The translations under genes and the position numbers were made by a program. From assembly GCA_018401415.1 (NCBI GenBank), contig JAGYKV010000018.1, forward strand, positions 328,921 to 392,920: 64,000 bases of DNA, given 5' to 3'. Below are positions 7,776 through 17,865 of this stretch, one piece after another; positions within the stretch are counted from its first letter, which is position 1, and each line of letters begins with the position of its first letter. Under the pieces are notes generated by a model. It ran no database searches and was not told the DNA's origin. It saw only the letters and a list, made by a program, of their open reading frames with translations. Source of the stretch: Candidatus Nanopelagicales bacterium. Lineage in GTDB: Bacteria; Actinomycetota; Actinomycetes; S36-B12.

Positions 7776-7926
7776 AAAATCAGTGATCTGGTATCGGTAT
7801 CGGTTCCGACAAAGGTGTCATCACTGTGAGCCGGTCGGGCTCTGTCGTGATTGCTATTCGTTTTCGTCATGATGCGTGTAAGTCGTACACTCCTAGCGGG
7901 GCTTTTCACACTAATGGCGAAGGCGG

Positions 7927-8712
7927 GTGGCAGTGGATCTGATCTTTCCAGGCCTGATCTACCCCGAACAGGTATCCGGATTGCCATGGTGGCCATTAGT
8001 CGTCGTCTTAATCGCGCTCGTGTTGATCAATATTGTGAATAACCGGGTTGCCCCCCAAACCCATTACCTGATGTGGGCCTTCGCCGGATCGGTGATTCTT
8101 CTCGCCATTGGCCTGCTGGATGGCAACGACTTCACCGACATGGGCTTGGGATTTGCCTATTTGCTGCCTGGATTGATTTGGGCGGTGGCATCGATTGCCC
8201 TGATCACCCTGGTCTACTTCATCAGTTCGATCTTCCGAAAAAGTCGCGAGGCATTCGCCGATCAACGAATTGGTGCCATGTCTGGGGGTCGACTCGCTTT
8301 CCAGGCATTCGTTGAAGTGCCCTTCGGCACCGTCTTGCTCGAAGAAATCGCTTTCCGGGCCGTGCTTTTTTCGATGCTCGCCCGAAGGTTCGGAGTGATC
8401 CCGGCCCTGGTCATCTCCTCGGTGATCTTTGGCCTGTGGCACATCTTGCCGAGTATTGGCACCCACGTGAACAATCCGGCCCTGGGGCAAATGGTCGGAT
8501 CGGGGCGCAGGGGAGCGATTCTCGCCGTGCTCGCAAGCGTGGTGACGACCACTCTCGCGGGAATCCTCTTCGTGGGCATGCGCATTGTGTCCGGAAGCGT
8601 TATTGCCCCCATGGGCTTCCACTGGGCGACCAATGGCTTGGGATACTTCTTCTCGTGGTTCCTGCTCAGATACCGGGCCCGACGAGATCGACGCGATTCC
8701 GGGGGTGAATGA
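7927..8712 (+). CDS. CPBP-family intramembrane metalloprotease
   Basis: A 261-residue polytopic protein with about seven membrane segments. The catalytic motifs of the CAAX-protease/bacteriocin-processing family are present: EEIAFR (EExxxR, near residue 140), FGLWHI (FxxxH, near 170) and HWATN near the C-terminus (HxxxN). The start is GTG 7927. It overlaps the following DUF3263 gene by four bases, a pairing consistent with co-translation. The substrate is unknown. Confidence 0.85.
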   Translation: MAVDLIFPGLIYPEQVSGLPWWPLVVVLIALVLINIVNNRVAPQTHYLMWAFAGSVILLAIGLLDGNDFTDMGLGFAYLLPGLIWAVASIALITLVYFISSIFRKSREAFADQRIGAMSGGRLAFQAFVEVPFGTVLLEEIAFRAVLFSMLARRFGVIPALVISSVIFGLWHILPSIGTHVNNPALGQMVGSGRRGAILAVLASVVTTTLAGILFVGMRIVSGSVIAPMGFHWATNGLGYFFSWFLLRYRARRDRRDSGGE

Positions 8713-9077
8713 CACGGATGTCATTCAACGATTACGATAGCGTCTCTAAAGCGCTCGAATCCCATCCGGAACGAGCTGGGTCGCTGGAGGTCGAGAACAT
8801 GTATCACGCCGTGAACGCTGGAACCGACAATTCGGGTTTATCCGACCGTGATCGTGGGATCCTTGAGTTTGAGCGTCAATGGTGGAAGTACTCCGGGGCC
8901 AAGGAAGAAGCGATCCGCGAACTCTTTGACATGTCCGCAACCCGCTACTACCAACTCATCAACAACTTGATCGATACCCCTGAAGCCATGGAATATGACC
9001 CGATGCTGGTCAAGCGGCTGCGCCGTCTGCGCTCAAGTCGGCAACAGGCACGAACCGCTAACCGCGCTAGTTCATAA
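8709..9077 (+). CDS. DUF3263 protein
   Basis: A 122-residue protein with the actinobacterial DUF3263 core: ILEFERQWWKY, GAKEEAIRELF, then SATRYYQLINNLID and LVKRLRRLR. The middle resembles a sigma-70 region-4-like helix-turn-helix, so a DNA-binding role is often supposed but unproven. ATG 8709 overlaps the protease stop, and an in-frame ATG at 8718 is an alternative. The N-terminal 45 residues are variable. Confidence 0.85.
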   Translation: MTRMSFNDYDSVSKALESHPERAGSLEVENMYHAVNAGTDNSGLSDRDRGILEFERQWWKYSGAKEEAIRELFDMSATRYYQLINNLIDTPEAMEYDPMLVKRLRRLRSSRQQARTANRASS

Positions 9078-9126
9078 TAAATTCCGGTTTTCCGGCTTAC
9101 TATTTTGCTCAGATGATGAATTCACG

Positions 9127-9173
9127 TACAGTGCTTAATGGCAGTGCTAAGTGGCAGTGCTAAGTGGCAGTGC
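9127..9173. repeat. 13-bp tandem direct repeats
   Basis: Two perfect units GGCAGTGCTAAGT (9140-9152 and 9153-9165), followed by a partial one and preceded by a degenerate one. They lie 60-100 bp before the next gene. The CAGTGCTAA core is close to the right half-site of the CIRCE operator present 1.4 kb downstream (GAGTGCTAA), but here it is directly rather than inversely repeated. The function is unknown. Confidence 0.7.
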
Positions 9174-9232
9174 ACATAAATGGTGAAGTGTGTGGAAAAT
9201 GTAAGTGAACCGCTGGGGAGGCAGGTGTCAGG

Positions 9233-10522
9233 GTGACCGAGCATAAAAACTCGCGTTGGGCAATCGCATTAGGACTGATTACCGCATTAATTGCCGGCCT
9301 GTTTGTGGCTGCTCCGGCTCAAGCCGCGCCCCGAGCAATTCTGGTGTGGGTGGATGCTCCCTACAAAGAGGCGGCCCTGGAGCTATTTGCCAAGGGGTAT
9401 CAAAATCGTTCAATAAAAGTGCGGGTCAAAGACATGTCCACGATTGTCACCGACCTACAAAATATCAATCCAGAAAAGGCTCCCGACATAATCTTGATCG
9501 AGAACGACCAGGTGGGGGATCTGGCCGGTGCCGCTCTGATCACGCCCCTGGAACTCAGCTCTACAACTTCTCGGGCACTGTCCTCGATTGCGATTAACGG
9601 TTTCAAATACGGAGAATCAATTTTCGGTGTGCCCATGCAGCGCCAGAATGTCGCGCTCGTGACAAACGCCACCATGATTCCCACCGCGCCCACAACTTTT
9701 AAGAAACTCAGTGCACTTGCACTCAAAACGGTGGCAGATGGAGTCGCACAAGTTCCCTTTGCCCTCCCACAGGGTCTGGATGGCGATGCCTACTCCACGT
9801 ATCCGCTGTTCGCCGGCTTGGGCGGATTCGCCTACGGCACCAACAGTTTTGGGAGCATCAACACCAAGAGTGTAGGAATAAATAACAAGAAGTTTCGCAA
9901 GAACCAGAATCAGATAGATGAATGGAATAAGAGTGGACTTCTTAATTCAGCACTGACCGCTGATGAAGCTCGTGCGGCGTTCCTGGAAGGGCGTTCACCG
10001 TTTTGGATTACCGGCCCAGACGACATTGCCAACCTCCGAACAGTGAACTTCCGTTACCGGATTTCCATGGTGCCTTCAATTGTTAAAGGTTTCAAAACAT
10101 CGCCGTTCATGAAATCAATGGGTTTCGCGGTGACATCTTTTGCCAGTCAACACAAGGTTCTCCCGGCTTCGCGTGACCTGGTGACAAACCTCAACACCAC
10201 CGAAAAAGCGCAGACGGCTTTTTATTCCAAGTCACCGTACGTAGGTTTGCCGGCGAATACGGCCGCCGCGGCCGCCTCGCCCGACCGGGTTTTACTTGCC
10301 TTCGGGTCTTCCGCAATAGGTGCCGTGCCCTTCCCGAATGTGCCCGAGTGGGGAACCACCGGTCTGGCACTAGGCGGGGCTTGGCGGGATTCCACCCGCG
10401 GGGGCGATGCAGTTCCGGCGGCCAGGTCGTTTGCGGCAGCCCGCGCCCAGGTGATTGCGGCTCAGGCGGCCGCTGCAGTGCCCGCAGAGCCCGCAGAGCC
10501 GGCCGCCCCCGTGATCCCCTAA
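9233..10522 (+). CDS. Secreted solute-binding protein (ABC sugar-type)
   Basis: A 429-residue protein with a clear signal peptide (hydrophobic 10-27) and a signal peptidase I site after APAQA, not a lipobox. The body resembles maltose-type extracellular solute-binding proteins: a strand-rich start (AILVWVDAPYKEAA), PDIILIENDQVGDLA, YGVPMQ-like segment (FGVPMQRQNVAL) and a C-terminal Ala/Pro-rich tail (PAEPAEPAAP). No permease or ATPase genes are adjacent and the protein is not lipid-anchored, which is unusual for a Gram-positive binding protein. It could work with distant permeases or serve a different extracellular role. Confidence 0.6.
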   Translation: MTEHKNSRWAIALGLITALIAGLFVAAPAQAAPRAILVWVDAPYKEAALELFAKGYQNRSIKVRVKDMSTIVTDLQNINPEKAPDIILIENDQVGDLAGAALITPLELSSTTSRALSSIAINGFKYGESIFGVPMQRQNVALVTNATMIPTAPTTFKKLSALALKTVADGVAQVPFALPQGLDGDAYSTYPLFAGLGGFAYGTNSFGSINTKSVGINNKKFRKNQNQIDEWNKSGLLNSALTADEARAAFLEGRSPFWITGPDDIANLRTVNFRYRISMVPSIVKGFKTSPFMKSMGFAVTSFASQHKVLPASRDLVTNLNTTEKAQTAFYSKSPYVGLPANTAAAAASPDRVLLAFGSSAIGAVPFPNVPEWGTTGLALGGAWRDSTRGGDAVPAARSFAAARAQVIAAQAAAAVPAEPAEPAAPVIP

Positions 10523-10567
10523 TTTCCTCGCGGATTGGGGCTTGGGTGCGGGTATTTCCCCTACGGA

Positions 10568-10594
10568 TTTGCACTCTACCCCCGAGAGTGCTAA
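10568..10594. promoter_or_regulatory. CIRCE operator, copy 1 (HrcA site)
   Basis: TTTGCACTC-N9-GAGTGCTAA, one mismatch from the consensus TTAGCACTC-N9-GAGTGCTAA. Established target of the heat-shock repressor HrcA. It lies 82 bp before groEL. Confidence 0.9.
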
Positions 10595-10602
10595 CTTTTC
10601 CG

Positions 10603-10629
10603 ATAGCACTCTCACCATGAGAGTGCTAA
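10603..10629. promoter_or_regulatory. CIRCE operator, copy 2 (HrcA site)
   Basis: ATAGCACTC-N9-GAGTGCTAA, one mismatch from consensus, eight bases after copy 1. Two tandem CIRCEs imply tight HrcA control of groEL. The 46 bp from here to the start codon carry the leader with a Shine-Dalgarno GGAAGGAA. Confidence 0.92.
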
Positions 10630-10672
10630 CTCACAGAACCAGATTCCTGCAGTTTCCGGAAGGAACCCATAA

Positions 10673-12450
<1,778 letters not shown>

Positions 12451-12456
12451 TTCAAT

Positions 12457-12493
12457 GAGTGTGGGCGGCCAATGGCCGCCCACACTCCTTTTT
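12457..12493 (+). terminator. Rho-independent terminator of groEL
   Basis: A stem of about 13-15 bp (GAGTGTGGGCGGCC with GGCCGCCCACACTC) around a tiny loop, then CTTTTTATATTT. It lies between convergent groEL and the AOC-like gene and could serve both, although the reverse-strand T-tract is weak. Confidence 0.92.
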
Positions 12494-12510
12494 ATATTTA
12501 TTGCGGTAGA

Positions 12511-13017
12511 TTATTTGAGCAGCGTGAACTCGTGGCGGTAGGTGCCATTTGTTTTTCGAGTTGTCTTCACTTCACCACGAGCGCCGATATATTCCCCGGT
12601 GCCCCCAATAACCGCGATGACAGCACTTTCATTAAAGTCGAGTTGAGCTTGAGCCAGAGGATAAAAACTATTCCCCTTGGCCAGGATTTGACCGCCAGGG
12701 AGGGTGAAGGTGAGGTTACGGTGCCGATATTCACCAGGATTTCCTATATCAAGAATGTCGTCGGTCACGATGGATCCGGTGAGGTACCCCGCATTTTTCC
12801 CTTTGGTCGTTGTCAGTTTTGCTCCAAAGATGGACTCGATGGCACCCGGAATTGAATCCTCCAGATCCCAGGTTTTAATCTGTGGCTGCGCCTGCAAAAG
12901 CACAAGTGTGTAAGTGGCTTTCTTGGCTACTGGTTGAATCGCATTTGCTGGGCTGGCAAGGCCAAAAGAAACGAACGCCAATAAGCCTACGATTGAAGCA
13001 ATGACTTTGATTTTCAT
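12511..13017 (-). CDS. Secreted dirigent/allene-oxide-cyclase-barrel-like protein
   Basis: A 168-residue protein with a signal peptide (residues 1-26, cleavage after SPANA). The C-terminal half has the AOC-barrel signature: a FTLPGGQILAKG strand, VIGGTGEYIGARGEV and a final NGTYRHEFTL strand. Bacterial relatives of this fold are secreted and of unknown activity. The N-terminal insert around KTWDLEDSIPG is not recognised. Convergent with groEL. Confidence 0.65.
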   Translation of the reverse strand: MKIKVIASIVGLLAFVSFGLASPANAIQPVAKKATYTLVLLQAQPQIKTWDLEDSIPGAIESIFGAKLTTTKGKNAGYLTGSIVTDDILDIGNPGEYRHRNLTFTLPGGQILAKGNSFYPLAQAQLDFNESAVIAVIGGTGEYIGARGEVKTTRKTNGTYRHEFTLLK

Positions 13018-13144
13018 GGTGGCTCTCTCTTTAGCGTCGGAATGATTGTCGGAACAGTGAGATGTGATTTAGTCGGGCAATGGTGTTGAATGCTGTTTGC
13101 CGTGTTGACACGTTAGTGGGATCGGATGACCTACACTTCAGGGC

Positions 13145-13633
13145 ATGGAGTTAACGGGATCGTGGAACTTTCTGGCAATCGATGGTGCGGAAGTTCGGTT
13201 GAAAAGTGGTAATAGTGGCCTGATGAACCTCGATGTGAAAGCCCCGGTGCGCTCGGGGACTCTGCATATTGTCAGTTCACTTGCCACAATCAACTTGGTG
13301 TTGGCTTTGGACAAGATCAAAACGGGTAACTTTCTCACCGAGGCGGCAGCCAAAGCTTTTTTCAGCGGCTACAACGCAAAGGATCTTGTGTACAACGCTG
13401 AAGGTCCCCATGACGGCAGCGGTTACCGGGTCAGCGGCAGCGCGACAGCGGGAACTTTGGATTTGAGTATCACCCTGACGATCTCGGCGGTGAATTCAGC
13501 ACCGCACCCTGAGGTGGAACTCATTGGTTCTGCATCATTTGGCAAGGTGCACATCCCTTTGCCGGGAGTGGGCACCGTCGATGACATGCAGGTGGACATT
13601 GACGCCAAGTTGGCAATAGCCAGCCAGGGTTAA
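13145..13633 (+). CDS. YceI-like beta-barrel protein (tentative)
   Basis: A 162-residue, cysteine-free, strand-rich protein without signal peptide. The layout (SWNFLAIDGAEVRLKSG, a central AKAFFSGYNAKDLVYNAEG and alternating C-terminal strands) recalls the YceI lipocalin-like family, which binds isoprenoids, but no diagnostic motif is certain. A consensus -35 TTGACA occurs at 13105-13110. A hypothetical protein is the safe alternative. Confidence 0.45.
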   Translation: MELTGSWNFLAIDGAEVRLKSGNSGLMNLDVKAPVRSGTLHIVSSLATINLVLALDKIKTGNFLTEAAAKAFFSGYNAKDLVYNAEGPHDGSGYRVSGSATAGTLDLSITLTISAVNSAPHPEVELIGSASFGKVHIPLPGVGTVDDMQVDIDAKLAIASQG

Positions 13634-13642
13634 ACAACCTGC

Positions 13643-14179
13643 TCAGTGATTAATCAGGCTTTTCACAAAAATGATTGCCGCAACAGCGAGGGCGATTGTC
13701 GCGATGTACCCCATGGAACGTAATCGGCTGGTCGGTCTGGATCGTGCAATCAAATAACCCACAATCATTATGTACAAAAACAGTGCGCCGAGGGAAACAA
13801 AAAAAGCTGAGTTTCTGAGAATCAGCGCTGGTATCAGCGCGATAGCTGTGACAACGGCGCCGCCAACTAATTGCGCAAAGAGAACCCGACCAGCTTCATC
13901 GTGCAACTTACTGTTGGCGGTGAGCAGGCGGCTGGACATTCGGTAAGCAACCTGGTGAGCCATGATAAGGCCCACGGATGTGAGTGCGATTGCCCAAGCA
14001 AACGAGAAATCGGAATTCCCGTTTTGGGTGGGGAATGCACTGATAACCGCGAGCAGCGAAAGACTGATGTACAGGGACATGGTGATCCCCTCGCGCCAGA
14101 CTTCAAGGTCTGCTCCATGAAGACGGCCGCTCACGGCGTGACGGATCCGTTCGCTGAAGGTCATGCGTTGCGCAGCCAT
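13643..14179 (-). CDS. Uncharacterised membrane protein (about five TM segments)
   Basis: A 178-residue protein with hydrophobic segments near 33-50, 60-76, 104-124, 130-146 and 157-175, and a charged N-terminus (SERIRHAVSGRLHGADLEVWREG). It lies four bases after the XPB helicase stop in the same orientation, so it is probably co-transcribed with it. I do not recognise a family. Confidence 0.6.
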   Translation of the reverse strand: MAAQRMTFSERIRHAVSGRLHGADLEVWREGITMSLYISLSLLAVISAFPTQNGNSDFSFAWAIALTSVGLIMAHQVAYRMSSRLLTANSKLHDEAGRVLFAQLVGGAVVTAIALIPALILRNSAFFVSLGALFLYIMIVGYLIARSRPTSRLRSMGYIATIALAVAAIIFVKSLINH

Positions 14180-14182
14180 GAT

Positions 14183-15838
14183 TTAGTTACTGGTGAAGTC
14201 GCCGGCGTGAATAGATTCAGCATCGACTATTCGATAGGAGTATCCCTGTTCGGCAAGAAAGCGTTGCCGGTGTTGAGCAAAATCAGCATCCACCGTGTCG
14301 CGGGTCACCACCGAATAGAAGTGAGCCGTTCGGCCATCTGACTTGGGACGCAGAATGCGCCCGAGCCGTTGGGCTTCTTCTTGGCGGGAACCAAATGACC
14401 CGCTGACCTGGATTGCCACGGTTGCTTCGGGCAGATCCACCGAGAAATTGGCCACCTTGCTCACCACGAGGAGTGAGATCTCGCCGGTGCGGAACGCTTG
14501 GAATAACCGCTCGCGTTCCTTGATATTTGTTTCGCCCGTTATGACGGGTGCTCCAAGGTGCTCACCGAGTTCCGCCAGTTGATCAAGGTACTGACCAATG
14601 ACGAGTACCTGATCGTTTTCATGATACTTAGTAATTTCCTCCACGATGGTGATCTTTTCCGCGGCACTTGCGGCCATCCGATATTTATCTTCCTGCTCTG
14701 CAACGGCGTACGCCATGCGATCCGGTTCGGGCAGCGTCACTCTCACTTCGACACAATCAGCAGGGGCAATATAACCCTGACTTTCAATTTCTTTCCACGG
14801 AGCGTCGTATCGCTTCGGGCCAATCAGCGAGAAAACATCTGACTCACGACCGTCCTCGCGAACAAGGGTTGCCGTCAAACCAAGGCGCCGCCGCGATTGT
14901 ATATCTGCGGTAAACCTAAAAATCGGGGCGGGGAGCAGGTGGACTTCATCGTAAATAATCAATCCCCAGTCCCGTGAATCAAAAACCTCAAGGTGAGGGT
15001 AAATGCCCTGGCGTTTGGTGGTCATGACCTGGTAGGTCGCAATGGTTATCGGCCTGATCTCCTTCTTAGAACCGGAGTACTCACCGATTTCATCGGGGGT
15101 GAGTTCGGTGCGGCGAAGAAGTTCATCGCGCCACTGACGTGCACTCACCGTATTGGTCACGAGAATGAGTGTCGTTGCTTGTGCTCGGTACATGGCGAGC
15201 GCACCCACAAGTGTTTTGCCGGCACCGCAGGGGAGAACGACAACACCTGAACCGCCGTACCAAAAACCATCTGCAGCTTCGGTTTGATACGGGCGCTCCT
15301 TCCACGTGTCGGTCAGAGTAATGCTGTGGCGCTCACCGTCCACATAACCTGCAACATCTTCCGCAGGCCACCCCAACTTCACCAGGGCCTGCTTCAAATG
15401 TCCGCGCTCGCTGGCGTGCACGGCCACCGTATTTTCATCAATTCTTTTACCCAGAAGAGGTGCCACCTTTTTGCTTTTGAGGACTTCTTCCAATACGGCG
15501 ACATCGAGTGCTTGGAGAACCAGACCATTTGCGGGGTCACTATTAATTTGTAAGCGCCCGTAGCGTGACATGGTTTCGGCAACGTCAATGAGCAATGCAT
15601 TTGACACCGGATAGCGGGAATAGCGAATCAGGGTGTCAATGACGCTCTCGGCATCGTGTCCGGCCGCCCGCGCATTCCACAATCCCAATGGAGTCAGGCG
15701 GTAGGTATGAATGTGTTCGGGGGCACGCTCCAACTCAGCGAAGGGAGCAATGGCCTTGCGGCAGGCGGTGGAATCGGGATGGTCGACTTCGAGGAGCATG
15801 GTTTTATCGCTTTGAACAATCAGGGGACCGTCGGTCAT
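14183..15838 (-). CDS. DNA repair helicase XPB (superfamily 2)
   Basis: A 551-residue bacterial XPB/Rad25-type helicase. Walker A is GAGKT at residues 205-209, followed by the DEVH box (IIYDEVHLLPA) and the SAT-like motif LGLTATLVRED. Domain 2 has QRLGRILRPK. The first 170 residues form the N-terminal damage-recognition-like part. It acts as a 3'-5' DNA translocase in repair. The helicase-associated partner gene at 18948-20714 lies nearby on the same strand, a common actinobacterial association. Confidence 0.93.
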   Translation of the reverse strand: MTDGPLIVQSDKTMLLEVDHPDSTACRKAIAPFAELERAPEHIHTYRLTPLGLWNARAAGHDAESVIDTLIRYSRYPVSNALLIDVAETMSRYGRLQINSDPANGLVLQALDVAVLEEVLKSKKVAPLLGKRIDENTVAVHASERGHLKQALVKLGWPAEDVAGYVDGERHSITLTDTWKERPYQTEAADGFWYGGSGVVVLPCGAGKTLVGALAMYRAQATTLILVTNTVSARQWRDELLRRTELTPDEIGEYSGSKKEIRPITIATYQVMTTKRQGIYPHLEVFDSRDWGLIIYDEVHLLPAPIFRFTADIQSRRRLGLTATLVREDGRESDVFSLIGPKRYDAPWKEIESQGYIAPADCVEVRVTLPEPDRMAYAVAEQEDKYRMAASAAEKITIVEEITKYHENDQVLVIGQYLDQLAELGEHLGAPVITGETNIKERERLFQAFRTGEISLLVVSKVANFSVDLPEATVAIQVSGSFGSRQEEAQRLGRILRPKSDGRTAHFYSVVTRDTVDADFAQHRQRFLAEQGYSYRIVDAESIHAGDFTSN

Positions 15839-15866
15839 GGGCTACTTTCTGTCGCGAATGAATTCC

Positions 15867-16964
15867 TCACGGTTTCAGTGCGCGAAGAACATCCAAGAGT
15901 AACCCAGCCCGGTGCACCATGCCGCTAGCGGATGCCCATTCGAAATCCGCGTGGGCGCCATCGCCCACCGCCCCCATGCCATCGATCGTGGGAACCCCTG
16001 CGGCCGCGGTGAGGTTGCCATCGCTGGCACCGCCAACAGCACACTCCGCCAATTCGGGTAATCCCAATTCTCGCTGGCACTTTTGCGCGAGAGTAAATAG
16101 ATCAGCGCTCATGGCCGATTCCATGGCCGGTCGATCAATGCCCCCAATGATCTCAATGCGTACCGGAATCGTGGCCGTGAACGCCCGAATTGCCGCGTCC
16201 ACTCGTTCCTGTTCGGTGCGATTCCAGGCGCGAACATCGACGGCAACTTCAGCAAGATGTGGCACGGTATTGGTGGTGGTACCGGCGTGCGCAATGGTGG
16301 GGGTGACCGAGGTTCCTTCGGCCGTGTTCCCAAGTCCGGTTGTGAAGGTGATGAACTCGGCGGCCGCAATAAGTGAGTTGACTCCGCGCTCGGGGTCCAG
16401 GCCGGCATGGGATGCCATTCCGTGGAACTTCATCAGGTAGTTCGAAGTCCCTTTGCGCCGGGTTTTGAGTGCACCATTTTGGGACGGTTCCAACACGATC
16501 ACCGCACGCGCATTCGCAATTGACTCGGCAATTATCCCGCGTGAGCATTGTGACCCGGTTTCTTCATCGGTGGTGAGCAACATGCCTACATGGGAATCCG
16601 AATCAAGGTTGAGTGCGTGAAGTGCCGCCCAGCCTTGAACAACGCCAGCTTTCATGTCGAATACACCCGGTCCGGTGATTCGATCACCGTTGACCGCAAA
16701 TGGAATGGTCGCGAGCGTGCCGAGCGGCCACACCGTGTCCAAGTGACCGAGCAATAGGACGTGTGGTTGCGCGGGTCCCCAGCGCCACACCGGTCGACCA
16801 TCGGGTGTCTCAATTCGCGATTCACCGTTGAGCCAGTCTTTGCTGAGTCGTTGAGCCAACCGGGTGATTTCTTCGGCTGAGTCCGCATCAGATGTAGGGG
16901 ATTCGCACTCCACCAAGCGCTGCAGGGTGGACAGCATGGCTTGTTGATCGAATTCATTCGGCAT
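15867..16964 (-). CDS. M20-family metallopeptidase (carboxypeptidase G2-like), candidate N-succinyl-amino acid desuccinylase
   Basis: A 365-residue zinc amidohydrolase. Metal ligands are visible: His and Asp in LLGHLDTVWPLG, the bridging Asp in GPGVFDMKAG, Glu-Glu in TTDEETGS, and a C-terminal His in GDGAHADFEW. The dimerisation domain begins at HAGLDPERG. Divergent from, and 52 bp away from, a GNAT acyltransferase and an OSBS/N-acylamino-acid racemase. In that context it most plausibly removes an N-acyl group from an L-amino acid; glutamate carboxypeptidase activity is the alternative. Confidence 0.85.
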   Translation of the reverse strand: MPNEFDQQAMLSTLQRLVECESPTSDADSAEEITRLAQRLSKDWLNGESRIETPDGRPVWRWGPAQPHVLLLGHLDTVWPLGTLATIPFAVNGDRITGPGVFDMKAGVVQGWAALHALNLDSDSHVGMLLTTDEETGSQCSRGIIAESIANARAVIVLEPSQNGALKTRRKGTSNYLMKFHGMASHAGLDPERGVNSLIAAAEFITFTTGLGNTAEGTSVTPTIAHAGTTTNTVPHLAEVAVDVRAWNRTEQERVDAAIRAFTATIPVRIEIIGGIDRPAMESAMSADLFTLAQKCQRELGLPELAECAVGGASDGNLTAAAGVPTIDGMGAVGDGAHADFEWASASGMVHRAGLLLDVLRALKP

Positions 16965-17016
16965 GCGAACTCCGCTTCCTTAACCTTCAGTTCGATTCAA
17001 TGGGTACGGTTACCTA

Positions 17017-17865
17017 GTGCTTCAGCATATTGCTCCGGAAATTATCCATGAAGCAGCGACGGCCTTAGCTCTGGCCGAGGAGCGCTCGGGTGTGGTGGTG
17101 CGCGCATTGGTGAACGCCGAAGAAAATGAAGTGGCGCGGGTGCTCTTTGACGCCGTGTGGCCACCCCTGGGTGGTGGTACTCAGGTGCCACCTAATCTTT
17201 TGCGGGCAATAACTCATGCGGGGGGTTACTGTTCCGCCGCATTTTTAGTCGACGTCGGCAGGGAAATTCCCGTCGCGGCCGCTCTAGGTGTCTTGGGTGT
17301 CCATGACACCGAAGATGGCCCGCACATGCATATTCATTCGCACATGGCTGGGGTAGTGGAGGAGTACCGCAATCGCAGAATCGGTACGGCGATCAAACAC
17401 CACCAACGACTCTGGGCGCTTGAGCATGGAATTGACACGGTGGTGTGGACATTTGATCCCCTCGTTGCCCGCAACGCGCGTTTGAACCTGGTGAACCTGG
17501 GAGTGACCGTTCGAGGCTATGAACCAAATTTTTATGGTGCCATGACCGATTCAATTAATGTGGGAGATGAATCCGACCGGGTATTCGCCTGGTGGGAGTT
17601 AACAAGTGATCGAGCGCGTGCGGCTGCTCGAGGTGAACTCCACCCAATTGAGCATCTTTCCTCGACTCAAGTTGTGGTCGCAACACCTCACGACATTGTT
17701 TCCTTGCGTGCGAGCGATCCCGCGGAAGCCAAAAGGTGGCGACAGCGGATGCGCACCGAACTCATGCGCGAATTTGCCTTAGGGCGAGAGATTGTGGGGG
17801 TTACACCAAGTGGTGATTACGTTCTTGAGGATTTACGCGACGAAAGGATAGAAAGTGGCCATTAG
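17017..17865 (+). CDS. GNAT acyltransferase (COG3375 type), candidate D-amino acid N-succinyltransferase
   Basis: A 282-residue protein with a GNAT core: an acyl-CoA-binding loop (EEYRNRRIGTAIKHHQ near residue 125) preceded by HIHSHMAGVV, and a following VVWTFDPLVARNARLNLVNLG stretch typical of this subgroup. It starts at GTG 17017, six bases after TACGGT, so the mRNA is probably leaderless. Eleven bases overlap the racemase gene. In Geobacillus a homologous gene beside an N-succinylamino acid racemase succinylates D-amino acids; the same role is inferred here. Confidence 0.8.
   Translation: MLQHIAPEIIHEAATALALAEERSGVVVRALVNAEENEVARVLFDAVWPPLGGGTQVPPNLLRAITHAGGYCSAAFLVDVGREIPVAAALGVLGVHDTEDGPHMHIHSHMAGVVEEYRNRRIGTAIKHHQRLWALEHGIDTVVWTFDPLVARNARLNLVNLGVTVRGYEPNFYGAMTDSINVGDESDRVFAWWELTSDRARAAARGELHPIEHLSSTQVVVATPHDIVSLRASDPAEAKRWRQRMRTELMREFALGREIVGVTPSGDYVLEDLRDERIESGH

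Noticed and set aside
8008..8724. 238-codon open frame antisense to the CPBP protease
   Set aside because: Highly polar, low-complexity translation typical of the reverse of membrane-protein codons; the plus-strand protease has its catalytic motifs.
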